Below, one piece after another: positions 62,264 to 64,000 of a stretch of DNA of 64,000 nt (position 1 is its first letter; the number at the start of each line of letters is the position of its first letter). Position numbers and translations under genes: made by a program. The notes beneath the pieces were generated by a model, which made no database searches, was not told the DNA's origin, and worked only from the letters and a program-made list of their open reading frames with translations. Source of the DNA: Erysipelotrichaceae bacterium (GTDB lineage Bacteria; Bacillota_I; Bacilli_A; Erysipelotrichales; Erysipelotrichaceae); assembly GCA_017432005.1 (NCBI GenBank), contig JAFRKA010000026.1:62001-126000 (forward strand). Direction: 5' to 3'.

Positions 62264-64000
62264 TTAATTAACAAACGTGTAAGACAGAACGTAGACAACT
62301 ACTTCAAATACGATCACAACAAATGAATATATGACATATTTATCTATGAATTTAGGTAATTTAATCTTATCGTTATGCAAGACAATGAACAGATACGGAA
62401 GCAATGGCGAGAAATATCTGCCCTGAATACCCTGTATAATCGGTCCGCCGTAGTCCTCAATGACAGACTGATCAATTTCAGTCCATGATATCAACATGCC
62501 TCCGACCATCATGAAACCGGCAAAGATACATAAAACAACCGATAGTATCTTGAACCAGACAGGTTCAACATAATCTTCTTCCCTTAATGCAGACATTATC
62601 AGCAATGCTAACAATCCATGTACCAGACTGGTCGGAAGGATCAGGCTGTTTCCGGATAAAGCTCTGCCAATCGAACCGTAGAACCAGGTCTTGATACTGT
62701 ATCTGACTGTTCTTAAGAACAGTTCCAGCATCTCCAAAGGATTAGCCATTACATCAGAGAATGTATAAGTTTCTCCCTCATCAAAATTCGGAAGACTACT
62801 ATTCGTGATCGTTCGATTAAGATTGATACGATTCATTCCAGCCAAATAAACACCGGTATTATCACGTGCTTCTTCGAAACTTTCGATTATGTTTTCAATG
62901 ATCTTTCTGACGACTCTGAAGATCAGTGGGAAGAGCAGACGACAAAGCTCAAACATAGCTGGCGCAGTAATGATAAGTGTTCCAATGATCCTGTTTCGTT
63001 TGCTGCCCCATTTTTCTTCCGGAACAAACCAGAACAGGAAATGGAAAAGACCATAAACGACCTTAATAGGTGCAATCAGTAAATTAACTATAAATACAAA
63101 GATGAATTCTTTGATACTTATCCTTTCTTCCTGATACATCCATTTCAGCATGAATGCAATGATGACAAAAGTCAGTCCGTTGACAAAAGTATCATAAGAA
63201 TATGAAGCAGCCTGCTGCATAAAGATCGGTAAAGTCGCCAGAATTCCAAATAGCATCTTATGAACGGGTGTTTTCTTGATCGCGATATAAACACAGATAA
63301 TATAGAAAATCAGATTGAACAGTCTGCCCGTATAGAACGTTCTTAACATATTCCAGTTAAGAAGCCTTGCCAGCGTAATGCCTAATGCTTGAGGTACAAA
63401 ACATGTCTTGTAGGCTTCAAGGATATCAAAACGCATGACGACATTGGTATCCTTTAGATTTAGCGGTCTATTAATTTTCTCAATAAATCTCTTATAAGCT
63501 GCACTGACATTGAAATGACCGGCAAAAGAACCGTAATTCTGATATTCCTCATTGAAGACCAGATGATTCTTTTCACCCATCATGTAATTAGATAACTGGA
63601 ATGAGTATTCATAGTGTACAGTCTCATCTGGAGCCGACATCGGTGTAATGATCAGCCAGAATGTCAGACCGAAAGCAATAGCAATGACTGTAAACAAGAT
63701 CTCGTATTTAGGTTCTGCTACAAGCAAAAGGAAAATGATGACAGTGAAAGTAACGATCACCCAGATTATCACTATCCTGTAGAATAATGCCAGCTCATCA
63801 TCTTTGACCAGAAAACGTAAAGTCAGATCACCTTCCTGGATCTCGTTATTTATTTTCAGTTCGCTGTTTTCAAAGACCTTAATCGTCGAATAATAAATTC
63901 CTAAACCTTTTCCTTCTTCACAGTCAGAACTGAGTTCAACTTTAATGTCTTTGTCTTTTCTTTCAGAAAGCTCTTCATCCAGGGCAACTGTTACAAAAGT
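62264..64000 (-). CDS. Partial polytopic membrane protein, DUF2142-like
   Basis: The frame stays open to the right edge, so the N-terminus is missing; 578 residues are visible. The GTG at 63772 is not the true start. The first 70 visible residues are a hydrophilic domain (VELSSDCEEGKGLGIYYS, ENSELKINNEIQEGDLTLRF) that may be a third copy of the neighbours' extracytoplasmic domain. About ten membrane helices follow. TPMSAPDETVHYEYSFQLSN is the PxDExxH signature of DUF2142 proteins. These resemble GT-C enzymes; the role here is unknown, but a glycan transfer is plausible. Confidence 0.75.
   Translation of the reverse strand, partial: TFVTVALDEELSERKDKDIKVELSSDCEEGKGLGIYYSTIKVFENSELKINNEIQEGDLTLRFLVKDDELALFYRIVIIWVIVTFTVIIFLLLVAEPKYEILFTVIAIAFGLTFWLIITPMSAPDETVHYEYSFQLSNYMMGEKNHLVFNEEYQNYGSFAGHFNVSAAYKRFIEKINRPLNLKDTNVVMRFDILEAYKTCFVPQALGITLARLLNWNMLRTFYTGRLFNLIFYIICVYIAIKKTPVHKMLFGILATLPIFMQQAASYSYDTFVNGLTFVIIAFMLKWMYQEERISIKEFIFVFIVNLLIAPIKVVYGLFHFLFWFVPEEKWGSKRNRIIGTLIITAPAMFELCRLLFPLIFRVVRKIIENIIESFEEARDNTGVYLAGMNRINLNRTITNSSLPNFDEGETYTFSDVMANPLEMLELFLRTVRYSIKTWFYGSIGRALSGNSLILPTSLVHGLLALLIMSALREEDYVEPVWFKILSVVLCIFAGFMMVGGMLISWTEIDQSVIEDYGGPIIQGIQGRYFSPLLPYLFIVLHNDKIKLPKFIDKYVIYSFVVIVFEVVVYVLSYTFVN

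Overview
The window looks like a chromosome segment of a low-to-moderate GC Gram-positive bacterium (Firmicutes/Bacillota). The evidence is the S10-spc-alpha ribosomal gene order with secY-adk-map-infA-rpmJ, a zinc-type S14, a zinc-lid adenylate kinase, a class III (anaerobic) ribonucleotide reductase, strong GGAGG-type ribosome binding sites, LCP and PASTA-type wall proteins and a rhamnose wall-polysaccharide locus. No gene for L30 (rpmD) lies between rpsE and rplO, which together with the other features is compatible with the Erysipelotrichia/Mollicutes side of the Firmicutes; this placement is inference. No tRNA, rRNA, IS element, prophage or CRISPR array was seen.

Layout. 1-6.8 kb: partial glycosidase, HAD phosphatase, PepV-type dipeptidase, exonuclease III, and a class A penicillin-binding protein with a very long repeat-bearing cytoplasmic tail. 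6.8-10.2 kb: der-cmk operon headed by an unknown tail-anchored acidic protein. 10.2-14.8 kb: riboflavin ECF S-component under an FMN riboswitch, a sirtuin, a flavodoxin-like reductase with glycerol kinase, and a nucleotidyltransferase. 14.8-19.4 kb: an anaerobic nucleotide-reduction operon in which the NrdG activase carries an N-terminal MarR regulator domain, NrdD carries a C-terminal glutaredoxin domain, and thioredoxin reductase follows. Two perfect palindromes 32 bp apart sit at the promoter. 19.6-22.8 kb: a ParB-like/metallophosphoesterase fusion, an XRE-type regulator and a Fic protein. 22.9-37.2 kb: the uninterrupted 29-gene ribosomal operon with a TTGAAA-17-TATAAT promoter. 37.5-64 kb: a polysaccharide locus, all on the minus strand, running from a DUF2142-like membrane protein at the right edge to an LCP ligase at the left end.

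The polysaccharide locus encodes dTDP-rhamnose synthesis (rfbA, C, B, D), glycosyltransferases, an ABC exporter, a polyprenyl-phosphate sugar-phosphate transferase, two GtrB-like glycosyltransferases with a polytopic membrane protein, a phosphoglycerol-transferase-like enzyme and an LCP protein. The natural reading is a rhamnose-containing polymer that is made on undecaprenyl phosphate, exported by the ABC transporter, decorated outside the membrane (perhaps with glycerol phosphate) and attached to peptidoglycan. An extracytoplasmic domain occurs in the ABC permease, in the small protein next to it, and possibly in the DUF2142-like protein.

Most likely new biology: the MarR-NrdG / NrdD-glutaredoxin / TrxB operon with its paired palindromes, and the shared extracytoplasmic domain of the polysaccharide exporter region. 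Secondary points are SD-less, probably leaderless genes, the ParB-like phosphoesterase, an LCP protein with a solute-binding-like insert and a 12-bp VNTR tail, and an AT-rich glycosyltransferase insertion.
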